From: Methylovulum psychrotolerans | GTDB lineage: Bacteria > Pseudomonadota > Gammaproteobacteria > Methylococcales > Methylomonadaceae | Direction of reading: 5' to 3' | Assembly (NCBI RefSeq): GCF_002923755.1 | Contig: NZ_PGFZ01000003.1 | Coordinates: forward strand, 62,001-126,000 | Length of the DNA: 64,000 bases | In this document: positions 17,431 through 30,224 of the stretch, piece after piece | Layout of the letters: the number at the start of each line of letters is the position of its first letter | Numbering within the stretch: the stretch's first letter is position 1 | Position numbers and translations under genes: made by a program | Notes under the pieces: generated by a model | Told to the model about the DNA's origin: nothing | Databases searched by the model: none | The model's input: only the letters and a program-made list of their open reading frames with translations

Positions 17431-18747
17431 ATGAGTTCAATTTGGGATAACTGCCTTGCTAAACTTGAAAATGAAATCGCCAGCGCCGATTTTAGCACCT
17501 GGATACGGCCTTTGCAGGCGGTCGAAGGCGACGGGCGCATTACCTTGCTCGCGCCGAACCGTTTTGTCTTGGATTGGGTGAAACAACACCACTTTGCCAA
17601 GATTGAAGAGACTATCCATGAATTCTCTAACGGCAGTTTAGTGCTGAACATGGAAATAGGCTCGAAAAAGTCACCGTTGCTGACGATGGCGAAAATCGTC
17701 AAACCTGCCGAGACTAAAAAGGCCATCCCCAGTTTCCTGAACAAAACGTTCACGTTCGACACCTTTGTCGAGGGTAAATCCAACCAGTTGGCGCGGGCCG
17801 CGTCGATGCAAGTGACGGAAAACATCGGCAAAGCCTATAACCCCCTGCTGATCTACGGCAGTTCCGGCCTAGGCAAAACCCATCTGATGCAGGCCATCGG
17901 TAACGGGGTGCTACAAAAAAACCCGTCGGCGAATATTATTTATCTGCATTCGGAAAGGTTTGTCCAAGACATGGTGAAGGCCTTGCAGCAAAATTCCATC
18001 GACACGTTTAAGAGTTTTTACCGGACGATTGACGTGCTGCTGATTGACGACATCCAATTTTTCGCGGGCAAGGAACGCTCGCAAGAGGAGTTTTTCCACA
18101 CCTTCAACACCCTGTTGGAAAAAAAGCATCAGGTGGTGCTGACCTGCGACAAGTACCCGAAAGAAATTATCGGCTTGGAAGACCGCTTAAAATCCCGCTT
18201 CGGCTGGGGCCTGCCAGTGTCGATAGAACCGCCCGATATGGAAACCCGCGCCGCGATTTTGATGAAAAAAGCCCAATTGGCCGGGGTTAACTTGACCCAA
18301 GAAGTGGCATTTTTTATCGCCAGACGCATTCCCTCCAATGTCCGGGACTTGGAAGGGGCTTTGCGGCGGGTGATTGCCAACGCCCAATTTACGGGTCGGG
18401 AAATCACGACCGAGTTTACCAAAGAAGCCCTGCATGATTTGATTTCTTTGCAGGATAAGCTGGTCAATATCGACAATATCCAACGCACTGTAGCGGACTA
18501 TTACAAAATCCGCGTCGCTGATTTAGCCTCGAAAAACCGCAAGCAGATCATTACCCGCCCCCGCCAAGTCGCCATGTGTTTGGCGCGGGAACTGACTTCG
18601 CACAGCTTTCCAGAAATAGGCAATGCGTTTGGCGGTCGTGATCATACAACAGTGATTAATGCCTGTAAGCGTATCCGTGAGCTAAAAGAGGCCGACAGTA
18701 AGATGGCGGAGGATTACGCAAACTTATTGCGCTCACTATCCCACTAG
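17431..18747 (+). CDS. dnaA: Chromosomal replication initiator DnaA
   Basis: 438 residues from the ATG at 17431, chosen because [15 protein letters not shown] is the usual N-terminus; an ATG at 17371 would add 20 unconserved residues. Domain I is at 1-80. Domain III is an AAA+ module with Walker [10 protein letters not shown] (about 151) and Walker [10 protein letters not shown] (about 211). Domain IV is a DNA-box-binding helix-turn-helix with the signature [15 protein letters not shown] near the C-terminus. DnaA opens oriC; nine perfect DnaA boxes follow immediately downstream. Divergent from rpmH. Confidence 0.97.
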   Translation: MSSIWDNCLAKLENEIASADFSTWIRPLQAVEGDGRITLLAPNRFVLDWVKQHHFAKIEETIHEFSNGSLVLNMEIGSKKSPLLTMAKIVKPAETKKAIPSFLNKTFTFDTFVEGKSNQLARAASMQVTENIGKAYNPLLIYGSSGLGKTHLMQAIGNGVLQKNPSANIIYLHSERFVQDMVKALQQNSIDTFKSFYRTIDVLLIDDIQFFAGKERSQEEFFHTFNTLLEKKHQVVLTCDKYPKEIIGLEDRLKSRFGWGLPVSIEPPDMETRAAILMKKAQLAGVNLTQEVAFFIARRIPSNVRDLEGALRRVIANAQFTGREITTEFTKEALHDLISLQDKLVNIDNIQRTVADYYKIRVADLASKNRKQIITRPRQVAMCLARELTSHSFPEIGNAFGGRDHTTVINACKRIRELKEADSKMAEDYANLLRSLSH

Positions 18748-19384
18748 CTGTGGATAACTGTGTGCATAAAGTGCGCTTTATCTGTGGATAACTCTGTGGA
18801 TAAAATGTGGATAATTGTACCGACGCGCATTTGTTAAAGTTATCCACATTTTATCCACAGGATATCCACAGGATATTCACAGGCAAAATGTATATATAAG
18901 ATTATGTTATTATTAATTAAATAGAAACTTATCCACAGTTTTTGCCTTTACTAATAATAATAGCTTTTAAAATCTTTATTTATTTATATTTAATTAATCC
19001 CCATTGTGCCGAAAAGTTTAATTTTAGGTAACCCATTAATTTAATAATACGGGGGGATGAAAAAACGGTTTGAAAAGTGTTGTACACTTCGCGATAAAAA
19101 TTTTAAAAAATGGGTTCCTGAAAAATGGACGGACATAATCCGCCCAATTCCAGCTACAAAGCATGAACAGTAAAAATTCGGCCTGTGGATAACTTTGGGG
19201 ATAAGCAAGGGTTTTTTTGCAATAAATGTGTATAAATCTCCAGCTTTTGTGGGGATAATCGTTACACATAATCCCAATAAGCCCTTATACAAGCGTTTGA
19301 AAAATTACAAGCTATTGAATTAAAATAAAATAAAAAGTTATCCACAGTTTTTTGTCCCGCTAATACGAATAAGATAAAAAGAGT
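18748..19384. other. Chromosomal replication origin oriC
   Basis: The 637-base gap between dnaA and dnaN has no gene. It holds nine perfect TTATCCACA boxes. On the plus strand as TGTGGATAA they start at 18749, 18783, 18795, 18806 and 19184. As TTATCCACA they start at 18840, 18851, 18929 and 19338. Near-matches lie at 18862-18880. Boxes 18783-18859 form a dense cluster with an orientation switch between 18814 and 18840. AT-rich stretches (18885-19050 and 19300-19340) could be the unwinding element. Position, box density and AT content together make oriC near certain. Confidence 0.92.
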
Positions 19385-20485
19385 ATGAAATTCATTATTA
19401 ACAGAGAAGTTTTGCTAACACCTTTGCAGCAAATTGTTAGCGTTATCGAAAAACGCCAAACTTTACCCATCTTAGCAAATGTTTTGATGGTGGTCCATGA
19501 AGGGCAATTGGTTTTGACGGGCACTGATTTGGAAATCCAGATTATTGCCAAGATTGCCATTGAACCCGCAACACCCGGCACGATTACCGTGCCGGCCCGA
19601 AAGTTATTAGATATCTGCCGCTTATTGCCTAAAGGTGCGGAAATTAAATGTGAACTGCAAGGCGATAAAGTAAAAATTTCTTCGCACCGGAGCCGTTTTT
19701 CTTTAAGCGCGTTGCCGGCCGACAATTATCCCGAATTTGCTGAATCGGCCTTAGAAAACCATTTCTTTATTAATGCCGGACAGTTTAAAAAGGCCTTGGA
19801 TAAGACATTGTTTTGTATGGCTAACCAAGATGTGCGTTATTATTTGAACGGCCTGTTGCTGAATATTTCCAACAGCAAATTGAAATTGGTCGCCTCTGAT
19901 GGCCACCGTTTGGCGATTTATGAAGACCAATTGCCGCAGGCGACAGGGTTTGAGGCGCGGATTATTTTGCCGCGCAAAGGCGTTTTGGAGTTAAACCGTT
20001 TGCTGGATGATCCAGAAACAGACTTAAAAGTTGAATTCTCCAGCAATAATATTCGGATTTTTATTAAAGATTTGGTGTTTTCGGCAAAATTGGTCGATGC
20101 CAAATATCCCGATTTTAGCAAAGTTTTCCAGCAAGAATTTTTCAATCCGCTGTATATCGACAAGCAATTGTTCCGCGAAGCTTTAACCCGTGTGGCGATT
20201 TTGTCGAATGAAAAATTTCGGGGCATCACGCTGGATGTCAGCAGCGAACGCTTAAGCATCAGCACCCATAATCCTGAGCAAGACGAGGCCGAAGAAGAGT
20301 TGGCGATTGATTATCAGGGCGAGCCGTTGACCATTTCTTTTAATGCCCAATATTTATTGGAAGCCGTCGCCAATTTGGATTCGGAAGTGGCCGCGCTGAT
20401 TATCGCCAGCAATGCCAGCAGTTGTTTTGTCAATGAACAAAATGAGCGCACTTACCAGTTCATCGTTATGCCGATGCGCTTGTAA
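19385..20485 (+). CDS. dnaN: DNA polymerase III beta sliding clamp
   Basis: 366 residues, the standard length. Three repeated clamp domains of about 120 residues are evident. Conserved stretches are LPILANVLM (about 26), ATDGHRLA-like ASDGHRLAIYED (about 170) and the C-terminal YQFIVMPMRL that lines the client-binding pocket. The clamp tethers polymerase III and other partners to DNA. It lies in the dnaA-oriC-dnaN-recF-gyrB order, with a DnaA box 38 bases before its start, which suggests DnaA-linked control. Confidence 0.97.
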   Translation: MKFIINREVLLTPLQQIVSVIEKRQTLPILANVLMVVHEGQLVLTGTDLEIQIIAKIAIEPATPGTITVPARKLLDICRLLPKGAEIKCELQGDKVKISSHRSRFSLSALPADNYPEFAESALENHFFINAGQFKKALDKTLFCMANQDVRYYLNGLLLNISNSKLKLVASDGHRLAIYEDQLPQATGFEARIILPRKGVLELNRLLDDPETDLKVEFSSNNIRIFIKDLVFSAKLVDAKYPDFSKVFQQEFFNPLYIDKQLFREALTRVAILSNEKFRGITLDVSSERLSISTHNPEQDEAEEELAIDYQGEPLTISFNAQYLLEAVANLDSEVAALIIASNASSCFVNEQNERTYQFIVMPMRL

Positions 20486-20495
20486 CGTTCCTGTT

Positions 20496-21575
20496 ATGAG
20501 TTTGCTAAAACTGGATATTTATCACGTCCGCAATATTCACAAGGCTTCTTTACAGCCTTGCCCGACGCTGAATTTATTGGTTGGCGACAATGCCAGCGGT
20601 AAAAGTTCGCTGTTGGAAGCGATTTATATTTTAGGCAGGGCGAAATCGTTTCGCTCTGCCAGCATTAAGCCGGTGATCAGCCTGGATCAGGAGCATCTGA
20701 TTGTCTCCGCGCAAATTCAACAAACCGCCGAGGGCGGTGTCAGTCAGTTGGGCATCCAGCTTGACGGCAAAACCATGGCGATACGCATTAACCAAGAAAC
20801 CCGCCAACAACGTTCAGAACTGGCTTATGCCTTACCCGTACAGCTTATTCACCCAAAAAGTTACGAGTTGCTGGATGGCGGGGCGCAACTGCGCCGCGAG
20901 TTTTTGGATTGGGGCGTTTTTAACGCCGACACCCGTTTTTTGCCGATGTGGCGACGTTTTAAGAAAGCCTTGGCGCAACGTAATGCCGCGCTAAAGATAA
21001 AACGCTTTGAGCAATTGGCGGTTTGGAACCAAGAGCTGGCGTATTACGGTACAATAGTGCAAGACTATCGGCAGCGTTATCTGGAAAAATTGCAGCCTGT
21101 GTTTATAGCGATTAGCCGCCAATTTTTGGCGCTGGACACCATCACCTTACAGTTGCTGTGCGGTTGGGACAGTTCTAAAACCTTGCTGGAAGCGTTAGAA
21201 CAGGATATGGATAAGGATTTGCGCTATGGCTTTACCCATAGCGGCCCGCACCGGGCGGATTTTCAGGTTCGCGTGGAACAGCAATTGGCTAAGGAGTTTG
21301 TGTCACGCGGGCAGCTAAAGCTTTTGGTGTTGGGTTTAAAGCTGAGCCAAGTGCAATTGCTGGCGGACGGGCAACAGCCTTTAGGCTGTGTGCTGGTTGA
21401 TGATTTTGCCGCCGAACTGGACAGCTGCAACCGTGTTAAGTTACTGGATTTTTTGGTGGCGCTCAATTGTCAGGTATTTATCACCGCCACCGCCGCTACC
21501 GATTTTGGCGATTTAAGCCATATACCTAATTATAAAATGTTCCGCATGGAACAGGGTTGTGTGAATCCGTATTAA
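20496..21575 (+). CDS. recF: DNA replication and repair protein RecF
   Basis: 359 residues from the ATG at 20496, 10 bases after dnaN; longer frames from 20412 run through dnaN and are rejected. Walker A is GDNASGKSSLLEAI (about 33-46), the signature region is SRGQLKLLVLGLKLSQ (about 270) and Walker B is CVLVDDFAAELD (about 300). RecF loads RecA at gaps with RecOR. The last codons (MFRMEQG) contain TGTTCCGCATGGAACA (21538-21553), a degenerate copy of the parS-like palindromes that follow, so the array starts inside recF. Confidence 0.95.
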   Translation: MSLLKLDIYHVRNIHKASLQPCPTLNLLVGDNASGKSSLLEAIYILGRAKSFRSASIKPVISLDQEHLIVSAQIQQTAEGGVSQLGIQLDGKTMAIRINQETRQQRSELAYALPVQLIHPKSYELLDGGAQLRREFLDWGVFNADTRFLPMWRRFKKALAQRNAALKIKRFEQLAVWNQELAYYGTIVQDYRQRYLEKLQPVFIAISRQFLALDTITLQLLCGWDSSKTLLEALEQDMDKDLRYGFTHSGPHRADFQVRVEQQLAKEFVSRGQLKLLVLGLKLSQVQLLADGQQPLGCVLVDDFAAELDSCNRVKLLDFLVALNCQVFITATAATDFGDLSHIPNYKMFRMEQGCVNPY

Positions 21576-21781
21576 TGTTCCACATGGAACATGGCCATTT
21601 GGGTTTGTCCCGATGTTCCACGTGGAACATGGCCGTTCGGGATTGCCCCGATGTTCCACGTGGAACATGGCCGTTCGGGATTGCCCCGATGTTCCACGTG
21701 GAACATGGCCGTTCGGGATTGCCCCGATGTTCCATGTGGAACATGGCCGTTCGGGATTGCCCTGATGTTCCACGTGGAACA
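21576..21781. repeat. parS-like palindrome array, six copies at 38-bp period
   Basis: Six 16-bp palindromes start at 21576, 21614, 21652, 21690, 21728 and 21766, exactly 38 bases apart. Copies 2, 3, 4 and 6 are TGTTCCACGTGGAACA; copies 1 and 5 carry one change each in the core (CACATG, CATGTG). The 22-base spacers are near identical (TGGCCGTTCGGGATTGCCCC then GA), and the first is diverged. The palindrome equals the known chromosomal ParB-binding parS consensus of Pseudomonas-type bacteria. Position beside oriC fits centromere function. parA and parB are not in the window. Confidence 0.85.
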
Positions 21782-21936
21782 TCAACCTAGTCTAAATGGC
21801 TTGATGTCTGATAAAACCACTTAATTTGAAATTGGGCGTTTTCGTAAGCTTGTTCACGAAGATTCGGTAAACGCTAGCTTATGCCCGATCTTTAAGCATA
21901 TTTCACCTCGCCCCATACGCAGTCTATAGCTAGTGG

Positions 21937-21942
21937 TATAAT
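21937..21942 (+). promoter_or_regulatory. Extended -10 promoter upstream of gyrB
   Basis: TGGTATAAT (21934-21942) is an extended -10 element with a perfect TATAAT. No good -35 box lies 16-18 bases upstream, as is common for extended -10 promoters. A start near 21949 would give a gyrB leader of about 125 bases that contains two further parS-like palindromes. Confidence 0.5.
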
Positions 21943-21989
21943 TAGGCCACTATAACAAAGCACTTTATTCTCAATTTGAGGTTAATTAA

Positions 21990-24490
<2,501 letters not shown>

Positions 24491-24492
24491 TT

Positions 24493-25275
24493 ATGCTCAC
24501 TTACCCGCAAATTGATCCTGTCGCCATTGCCCTTGGGCCCCTGAAAGTCCATTGGTACGGGCTTATGTATTTGGTCGGCTTTGTCGCCGTCTATTTCTTG
24601 GGGCAAAAAAACGCCCAAAAGCCCTGGTCGCCCATTCCACCCGAAGCTATCGAAGACCTAGTGACTTACGGGGCGTTGGGGGTGATTTTGGGCGGCAGGA
24701 TAGGGTATGTGCTGTTTTACAAGTTCAGCAATTTTCTCCACGACCCCCTTATGCTGTTTAAGATTTGGGAAGGCGGCATGGCCTTCCATGGCGGTATGCT
24801 GGGGGTGTTTGTGGCGATGTGGTTCTACGGCAAAAAGCAGAACTGCACCATGATGCAATTGATCGATTTGATTGCCCCGCTGGCGCCCATCGGTTTGGGG
24901 GCAGGGCGGATCGGCAATTTTATTAACTCGGAATTGTGGGGTCGGACAACCGATGTGCCGTGGGCGATGGTGTTTCCGAACGGGGGCCCATTAGCCCGCC
25001 ACCCCTCGCAATTGTATGAGGCGTTTTTGGAAGGTTTGGTGCTGTTTATCATTCTGCAACTCTATGCCAGCAAGCCCCGTCCGGTCATGGCGACGACAGG
25101 CTTGGCGGTGTTCTGTTACGGTTGCTTTAGGTTCTTTGTCGAATTCTACCGAATGCCCGACGCGCACCTGGGTTATCTGGCCTTTGACTGGCTGACCATG
25201 GGGCAGATACTGTCCACGCCGATGATTATTATTGGTGCGTTATTGTTTTATTTTGCCCATAGAAAATCTGCTTAA
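24493..25275 (+). CDS. lgt: Prolipoprotein diacylglyceryl transferase
   Basis: 260 residues with about seven membrane helices. The family signature GAGRIGNFINSELWGRTTD (about 135-153) is complete, and the N-terminal HWYGLMYL and HGGML motifs are present. The enzyme attaches diacylglycerol from phosphatidylglycerol to the lipobox Cys of prelipoproteins at the inner membrane. It starts two bases after the gyrB stop and is probably co-transcribed. A hairpin terminator follows at 25291. Confidence 0.96.
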   Translation: MLTYPQIDPVAIALGPLKVHWYGLMYLVGFVAVYFLGQKNAQKPWSPIPPEAIEDLVTYGALGVILGGRIGYVLFYKFSNFLHDPLMLFKIWEGGMAFHGGMLGVFVAMWFYGKKQNCTMMQLIDLIAPLAPIGLGAGRIGNFINSELWGRTTDVPWAMVFPNGGPLARHPSQLYEAFLEGLVLFIILQLYASKPRPVMATTGLAVFCYGCFRFFVEFYRMPDAHLGYLAFDWLTMGQILSTPMIIIGALLFYFAHRKSA

Positions 25276-25290
25276 AGGCAGCAAAGGCTG

Positions 25291-25328
25291 ACAAAAAAGG
25301 CTTACCTTTATGGTAGGCCTTTTTTTTT
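25291..25328 (+). terminator. Rho-independent terminator after lgt
   Basis: AAAAAAGGCTTACC, loop TTTAT, GGTAGGCCTTTTTTTT: a 9-bp stem with one mismatch followed by a run of eight T. It closes the gyrB-lgt unit. The A-rich opposite side could serve the other direction but no minus-strand gene needs it. Confidence 0.85.
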
Positions 25329-25500
25329 GCCTGCCTGTCAGCTTGTAGCGGCTACAAATTCTATCTAGGCACTTCACGCCTTACCAATAGCCACCCCAAA
25401 TCTTTACAGTATTTTTACCCGATTTACGCTTACACTGAGCTTGTTTCCGACAACCATGCTGACGTTTACCGTTAGCTTTAGTCTAACTATAAGGTGATTT

Positions 25501-25593
25501 ATGAGCTGGATTTTTCTCGTTTTGATGGTGGCTTTTTTCGCCGTCACCGGTTTCTTGGTACATGCCTTGGAAAAATTAAGGGGGCAATCATGA
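25501..25593 (+). CDS. 30-residue membrane microprotein upstream of kdpF
   Basis: From ATG 25501, 30 residues: SWIFLVLMVAFFAVTGFLVH and then ALEKLRGQS. It is a single hydrophobic helix with a basic tail. A GGTGATTT stretch sits just before the ATG. Its stop overlaps the kdpF start (ATGA at 25590-25593), so the two are translationally coupled. Many bacterial kdp operons appear to have a similarly tiny frame here, which I recall but cannot check. It might be a second KdpF-like stabiliser or a leader peptide. Confidence 0.65.
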   Translation: MSWIFLVLMVAFFAVTGFLVHALEKLRGQS

Positions 25594-25679
25594 GTTGGGT
25601 TTATCTGTTAAGTGCGGCTTTAGTGGCGGGGATTTTCGTCTACCTGATTGCCGCGCTGTTTTATCCGGAGAAGTTCTGA
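25590..25679 (+). CDS. kdpF: Potassium-transporting ATPase subunit KdpF
   Basis: 29 residues: SWVYLLSAALVAGIFVYLIA then ALFYPEKF. It is one membrane helix ending in the PEKF-type tail typical of KdpF. It overlaps the preceding microprotein by 4 bases and kdpA by 1 base (TGATG at 25677-25681). KdpF stabilises the KdpABC complex in the inner membrane. Confidence 0.9.
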   Translation: MSWVYLLSAALVAGIFVYLIAALFYPEKF

Positions 25680-27496
25680 TGACTAGCAACAGCCTATTAC
25701 AAATTGTCTTTTATATGGCCGTCTTAATCGCCTTGGCTAAGCCCTTAGGCAGTTATATGGCGAAAATTTATGACGATGAACCCGTGGTGATAAACCGCTG
25801 GTTGGCGCCGTTTGAAGCGTGGATTTATCGCCTTAGCGGGGTTAATCCCCAGCAAGAGATGCGTTGGACAGACTATGCCATAGCCCTGTTGGTCTTTAAC
25901 CTGTTAGGGGGATTGGCGGTGTTCGGGCTACAAAGCTTGCAAGCCTCGTTGCCGCTTAATCCGCAAAACTTGCCTAATGTCAGTCCTGACTCGGCCTTTA
26001 ATACGGCGGTCAGTTTTGCCACTAACACCAACTGGCAGGGCTACGGCGGTGAGGTGACCATGAGTTACCTGACCCAGATGCTGGGCTTGACCGTACAGAA
26101 TTTTGTCTCCGCCGCTACGGGCATGGCGACACTGGTTGCTTTAATCAGGGGCTTTACCCGCCGCAAAGCCGATATTATCGGCAATTTTTGGGTGGATATG
26201 ACCCGCAGCACCTTATATATACTGATGCCTTTGTCATTAGTTTTGGCTTTGGTATTGGTTGGGCAGGGGGTTGTCCAGACCTTTAGCCCTTACCAAACCG
26301 TATCCTTGTTGGAACGCGTCAGTTATGAGCAGCCTAAATTGGGGGCGGACGGAGTGGCTTTGCAAGATGCCAGTGGCAAGCCCGAGCTGGAAGCGGTTGA
26401 AGTAAAGGAACAAATGATAGCGGTGGGCCCAGCCGCCTCGCAAGTGGCGATCAAGCAACTGGGTACGAACGGCGGCGGCTTTTTTAACGTCAATTCCGCC
26501 CATCCCTTGGAAAACCCCACCCCGTTAAGTAACTTTTTGGAAATGCTGTCTATCCTGCTGATTCCGGCGGCGTTGTGCTACACCTTCGGCATGATGGTGG
26601 GCGATACCCGCCAAGGTTGGGCGATTTTGGCGGCGATGACGCTGATGTTGGTCGCGCTGATTTTTGTCACTGTCCCTGCCGAGCAAAGCGGCAATCCGGC
26701 TTTTAGTGCCTTAGGTGTTGACCAAATAGCCAGTGCCGAGCAGTCCGGCGGCAATATGGAAGGTAAGGAAACCCGGTTTGGCATTACGAATTCAGCTCTG
26801 TGGGCGGTAGTCACCACAGCCGCCTCCAACGGTTCGGTGAACGCCATGCACGACTCGTTTACCCCTATCGGCGGACTGGTGCCGATGTGGTTGATGCAGT
26901 TGGGCGAAGTGGTGTTTGGTGGGGTCGGTTCGGGGCTGTACGGCATGATAATGTTTGCGATAGTCGCGGTGTTTGTCTCCGGTCTGATGATAGGGCGCAC
27001 CCCCGAATATTTGGGCAAAAAAATCGAAGCTTACGAAATGAAAATGGCGGCGATCACTATTTTAATTCCGCCGCTGATGGTGTTGGGTGGCACGGCGTTG
27101 GCGGTGTTGCTGGAGGTCGGCAAGTCCTCAATTTTTAACCCTGGGGCCCACGGTTTTAGCGAAGTGCTGTACGCGCTGTCCTCAGCGGGCAATAACAACG
27201 GCAGCGCGTTTGGCGGCTTGTCGGCCAACACCCCGTTTTATAACACCCTATTGGGCGTGGTGATGCTGTTTTCCCGGTATTGGTTGGCGGTGCCGGTATT
27301 GGCTATCGCCGGGGCTTTGGCGGCGAAGAAAATTGTCCCGGTGGGCCCAGGTACATTGCCGACGCATACACCCTTATTTATCGTTTTATTGATTGGCACG
27401 GTGCTGATGGTGGGGGCGTTGACATTTGTGCCTGCTTTGGCTTTGGGCCCAGTGGTTGAGCATTTGCAGATGCTGGGGGCTGTCGCCGCTAAATAA
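25679..27496 (+). CDS. kdpA: Potassium-transporting ATPase subunit KdpA
   Basis: 605 residues from the ATG at 25679; the longer frame from 25595 overlaps kdpF and is rejected. KdpA is the channel-like subunit with about ten helices and four selectivity-filter repeats. Visible conserved pieces are [11 protein letters not shown], the filter-like [18 protein letters not shown] (about 267), [11 protein letters not shown] and [13 protein letters not shown] (about 500). It imports K+ energised by KdpB. Its slightly longer length than E. coli KdpA (557) comes largely from loops around residues 210-265 and 345-385. Confidence 0.96.
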   Translation: MTSNSLLQIVFYMAVLIALAKPLGSYMAKIYDDEPVVINRWLAPFEAWIYRLSGVNPQQEMRWTDYAIALLVFNLLGGLAVFGLQSLQASLPLNPQNLPNVSPDSAFNTAVSFATNTNWQGYGGEVTMSYLTQMLGLTVQNFVSAATGMATLVALIRGFTRRKADIIGNFWVDMTRSTLYILMPLSLVLALVLVGQGVVQTFSPYQTVSLLERVSYEQPKLGADGVALQDASGKPELEAVEVKEQMIAVGPAASQVAIKQLGTNGGGFFNVNSAHPLENPTPLSNFLEMLSILLIPAALCYTFGMMVGDTRQGWAILAAMTLMLVALIFVTVPAEQSGNPAFSALGVDQIASAEQSGGNMEGKETRFGITNSALWAVVTTAASNGSVNAMHDSFTPIGGLVPMWLMQLGEVVFGGVGSGLYGMIMFAIVAVFVSGLMIGRTPEYLGKKIEAYEMKMAAITILIPPLMVLGGTALAVLLEVGKSSIFNPGAHGFSEVLYALSSAGNNNGSAFGGLSANTPFYNTLLGVVMLFSRYWLAVPVLAIAGALAAKKIVPVGPGTLPTHTPLFIVLLIGTVLMVGALTFVPALALGPVVEHLQMLGAVAAK

Positions 27497-27554
27497 TAGG
27501 CATTTGTCTGTTGTGCAGTCGGATTCAGTAGCCAATATCTATAAAGGAAATAAC

Positions 27555-29627
27555 ATGAATAACAAATCTGTTTTGAGGTCTTTAGGCGACCCGCAAATTC
27601 TCGGTGATGCCTTGGTCGAATCGTTCCGCAAACTGTCCCCGCAGCAGCAATGGAAAAATCCGGTGATGTTTGTCGTTTATATCGGCAGTATGCTGACCAC
27701 CCTGTTGTGGGTGCTGGCTTTGAACGGCGAGGGGCAAGATCCGCCGCAATTTATTTTAGCAATCACCCTCTGGTTATGGGGTACGGTGTTGTTCGCCAAC
27801 TTTGCCGAAGCGATAGCCGAAGGGCGCAGCAAGGCGCAAGCGGCGTTTTTGCGCAGTGCCAAACGTGATATCGCCGCAAAAAAACTCGACGAACCGCGTC
27901 ATGATGCCAATTACTCTAAAGTGGCCGGTTCGAGTTTGCGGCGTGGTGATGTAGTGTTGATAGAAGCCGGAGATTTTGTGCCGGGTGACGGCGAAGTCAT
28001 TGAAGGTGTTGCCTCGGTGGACGAGAGCGCGATTACGGGCGAAAGCGCCCCGGTTATCCGCGAATCCGGCGGCGATTTCAGTTCGGTGACGGGCGGCACA
28101 CGGGTCTTGTCCGACTGGTTAGTGGTGCGTATTACCGCCAACCCTGGCGAGGCTTTTTTGGATAGGATGATTGCCATGGTGGAAAACGCCAAACGGCAAA
28201 AAACCCCTAACGAGATTGCCCTGACTATTTTATTGGTGGCCTTGACCTTGGTGTTCCTGATGGCGACAGTAACTTTGTTACCGTTTTCCTGGTATGCCGT
28301 AGCGACTTCAGGATCTGGGCAACCGATCACGCTTACCGTGTTGGTGGCCTTGTTGGTCTGTCTGATCCCGACCACTATCGGCGGTTTGCTGTCCGCCATT
28401 GGGGTGGCGGGCATAGGCCGGATGATGCAGAAAAACGTTATTGCCACCTCAGGCCGTGCCGTGGAAGCGGCGGGCGACATTGACGTGTTGTTGCTGGACA
28501 AAACCGGAACGATCACTTTAGGCAACCGTCAAGCCTCGGCGTTTATTGCTGTGGCCGGAGTCACCGAGCGCGAACTGGCCGATGCCGCCCAATTGGCTTC
28601 GATGGCTGATGAAACCCCCGAAGGCCGTAGTGTGGTGGTGTTGGCGAAACAAAAATACGGCTTTAGGGAGCGGGACGTGCAGTCTTTAGGGGCGACCTTT
28701 GTGCATTTCTCGGCGCAAACCCGCATGAGCGGCGTGAATATTGAAGGGCGGCAAATCCGCAAAGGGGCCGCCGATGCTATCCGTAGCCACATCGAAGAGC
28801 AGGGCGGCAAATTCCAGCCGGAGTTCCGCAAAGTGGTCGATGATGTGGCGCGGCGCGGCAGCACCCCGTTGGTGGTGTCGGAAGGCACACGGGTGCTGGG
28901 GGTGATTGAGCTTAAGGATATTGTCAAAGGCGGCATTAAGGAGCGGTTTGCCGAATTGCGCCAGATGGGCATTAAGACCATCATGATCACGGGCGATAAT
29001 CGCCTCACCGCCGCCGCGATTGCCGCCGAAGCCGGGGTGGATGATTTTCTCGCCGAAGCCACCCCAGAGGCGAAACTGAAACTGATCCGCCAATACCAAG
29101 CCGAAGGCCGTTTGGTGGCGATGACCGGGGACGGCACCAACGATGCCCCCGCCTTGGCGCAAGCTGATGTTGCGGTGGCGATGAACAGCGGTACGCAAGC
29201 GGCTAAGGAAGCGGGCAATATGGTCGATTTGGATTCCAACCCCACCAAGTTGATTGAGATTGTCGAAACTGGTAAGCAAATGCTGATGACGCGTGGGGCT
29301 TTGACCACCTTCAGTATCGCCAATGATGTCGCGAAATATTTTGCGATCATCCCGGCCGCGTTCGCCACCACTTATCCGGTGCTGGATGTGTTGAACGTGA
29401 TGGAGCTGGCGACCCCGGCCAGTGCGATTCTGTCGGCGGTGATTTTCAACGCCCTGATTATTGTCGCGCTGATCCCGTTGGCGTTGAAAGGCATCAAGTA
29501 TAAGCCTGTCGGTGCCGCGACGCTGTTGCAAAACAATTTATTGGTGTACGGGGTGGGCGGTTTAATTGTCCCATTTATTGGCATTAAAGCGATTGACCTG
29601 ATCTTGGTCACGCTAGGCTTAGTTTAA
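27555..29627 (+). CDS. kdpB: Potassium-transporting ATPase ATP-binding subunit KdpB
   Basis: 690 residues from the ATG at 27555, preceded by AAAGGAAATAAC. A P-type ATPase: TGES motif in [10 protein letters not shown] (about 155), phosphorylation site [10 protein letters not shown] (about 315), nucleotide-binding [10 protein letters not shown] (about 400), hinge [17 protein letters not shown] (about 520). Conserved membrane helices are present at both ends. It hydrolyses ATP to drive K+ uptake through KdpA. A 58-base gap separates it from kdpA. Confidence 0.97.
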   Translation: MNNKSVLRSLGDPQILGDALVESFRKLSPQQQWKNPVMFVVYIGSMLTTLLWVLALNGEGQDPPQFILAITLWLWGTVLFANFAEAIAEGRSKAQAAFLRSAKRDIAAKKLDEPRHDANYSKVAGSSLRRGDVVLIEAGDFVPGDGEVIEGVASVDESAITGESAPVIRESGGDFSSVTGGTRVLSDWLVVRITANPGEAFLDRMIAMVENAKRQKTPNEIALTILLVALTLVFLMATVTLLPFSWYAVATSGSGQPITLTVLVALLVCLIPTTIGGLLSAIGVAGIGRMMQKNVIATSGRAVEAAGDIDVLLLDKTGTITLGNRQASAFIAVAGVTERELADAAQLASMADETPEGRSVVVLAKQKYGFRERDVQSLGATFVHFSAQTRMSGVNIEGRQIRKGAADAIRSHIEEQGGKFQPEFRKVVDDVARRGSTPLVVSEGTRVLGVIELKDIVKGGIKERFAELRQMGIKTIMITGDNRLTAAAIAAEAGVDDFLAEATPEAKLKLIRQYQAEGRLVAMTGDGTNDAPALAQADVAVAMNSGTQAAKEAGNMVDLDSNPTKLIEIVETGKQMLMTRGALTTFSIANDVAKYFAIIPAAFATTYPVLDVLNVMELATPASAILSAVIFNALIIVALIPLALKGIKYKPVGAATLLQNNLLVYGVGGLIVPFIGIKAIDLILVTLGLV

Positions 29628-29637
29628 GGAGTTGGTC

Positions 29638-30213
29638 ATGGTTAAGCATTTAAGACCTGCGGTGATGTTGTTTATCATCTTGAGCGTGTTAACCGGTGTA
29701 GTGTATCCGGCTTTGGTGACGGGGCTGGCACAATTGTTGTTTCCTGGTCAAGCGAATGGTAGCCTGATGAGCGCCGAAAATGGCAAAGTCAAGGGTTCTA
29801 GCCTGATCGGGCAACCGTTCAGCAGCCCAGACCATTTTTGGGGACGGCCTTCCGCCACCGGGCCTTTTCCTTATAATGCGGGAGCCTCTAGCGGCTCCAA
29901 TCTGGGTCCTACCAACCCGGCGCTGGCCGATGCCGTAAAAGCCCGGCTTGAGGCTTTAAAGGCCGCCGACCCTGGCAATGAAACCCCCGTTCCGGTGGAT
30001 CTGGTTACAGTTTCAGGCAGTGGTTTGGATCCGCATATCAGCCCGGCGGCGGCGGCTTATCAAGTTCCGCGTATTGCTAAAGCGCGTAAAATGTCTGCCG
30101 ACAAACTCAGCGCTTTGGTGGCTGCCCATACCGAAGGCCGGCAATGGGGGCTATTTGGCGAGCCTAGGGTCAATGTTTTGGCTTTAAATTTGGCTTTGGA
30201 TGCACTGCGCTAG
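29638..30213 (+). CDS. kdpC: Potassium-transporting ATPase subunit KdpC
   Basis: 191 residues from the ATG at 29638, well placed after AAGGAG; a TTG at 29632 would add two residues. An N-terminal membrane helix (about 10-32) is followed by a soluble domain with family motifs [40 protein letters not shown] and the C-terminal [14 protein letters not shown]. KdpC is the periplasmic chaperone-like subunit that raises K+ affinity. It lies between kdpB and a small exported protein gene. Confidence 0.96.
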   Translation: MVKHLRPAVMLFIILSVLTGVVYPALVTGLAQLLFPGQANGSLMSAENGKVKGSSLIGQPFSSPDHFWGRPSATGPFPYNAGASSGSNLGPTNPALADAVKARLEALKAADPGNETPVPVDLVTVSGSGLDPHISPAAAAYQVPRIAKARKMSADKLSALVAAHTEGRQWGLFGEPRVNVLALNLALDALR

Positions 30214-30224
30214 GTGGGTGGGAT

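Noticed and set aside
21576-21781. CRISPR array
   Set aside because: The unit repeats at 38 bases but the spacers are nearly identical and the repeated core is a parS-type palindrome; no cas gene is near.
21513-21824. Several 70-90-codon frames with repeating peptide units on both strands
   Set aside because: They are translations of the 38-bp parS-like repeat; frames on both strands show the same period and no start signal.
28529-29531. Two 280-codon frames opposite kdpB
   Set aside because: Antisense shadows of a conserved P-type ATPase gene.
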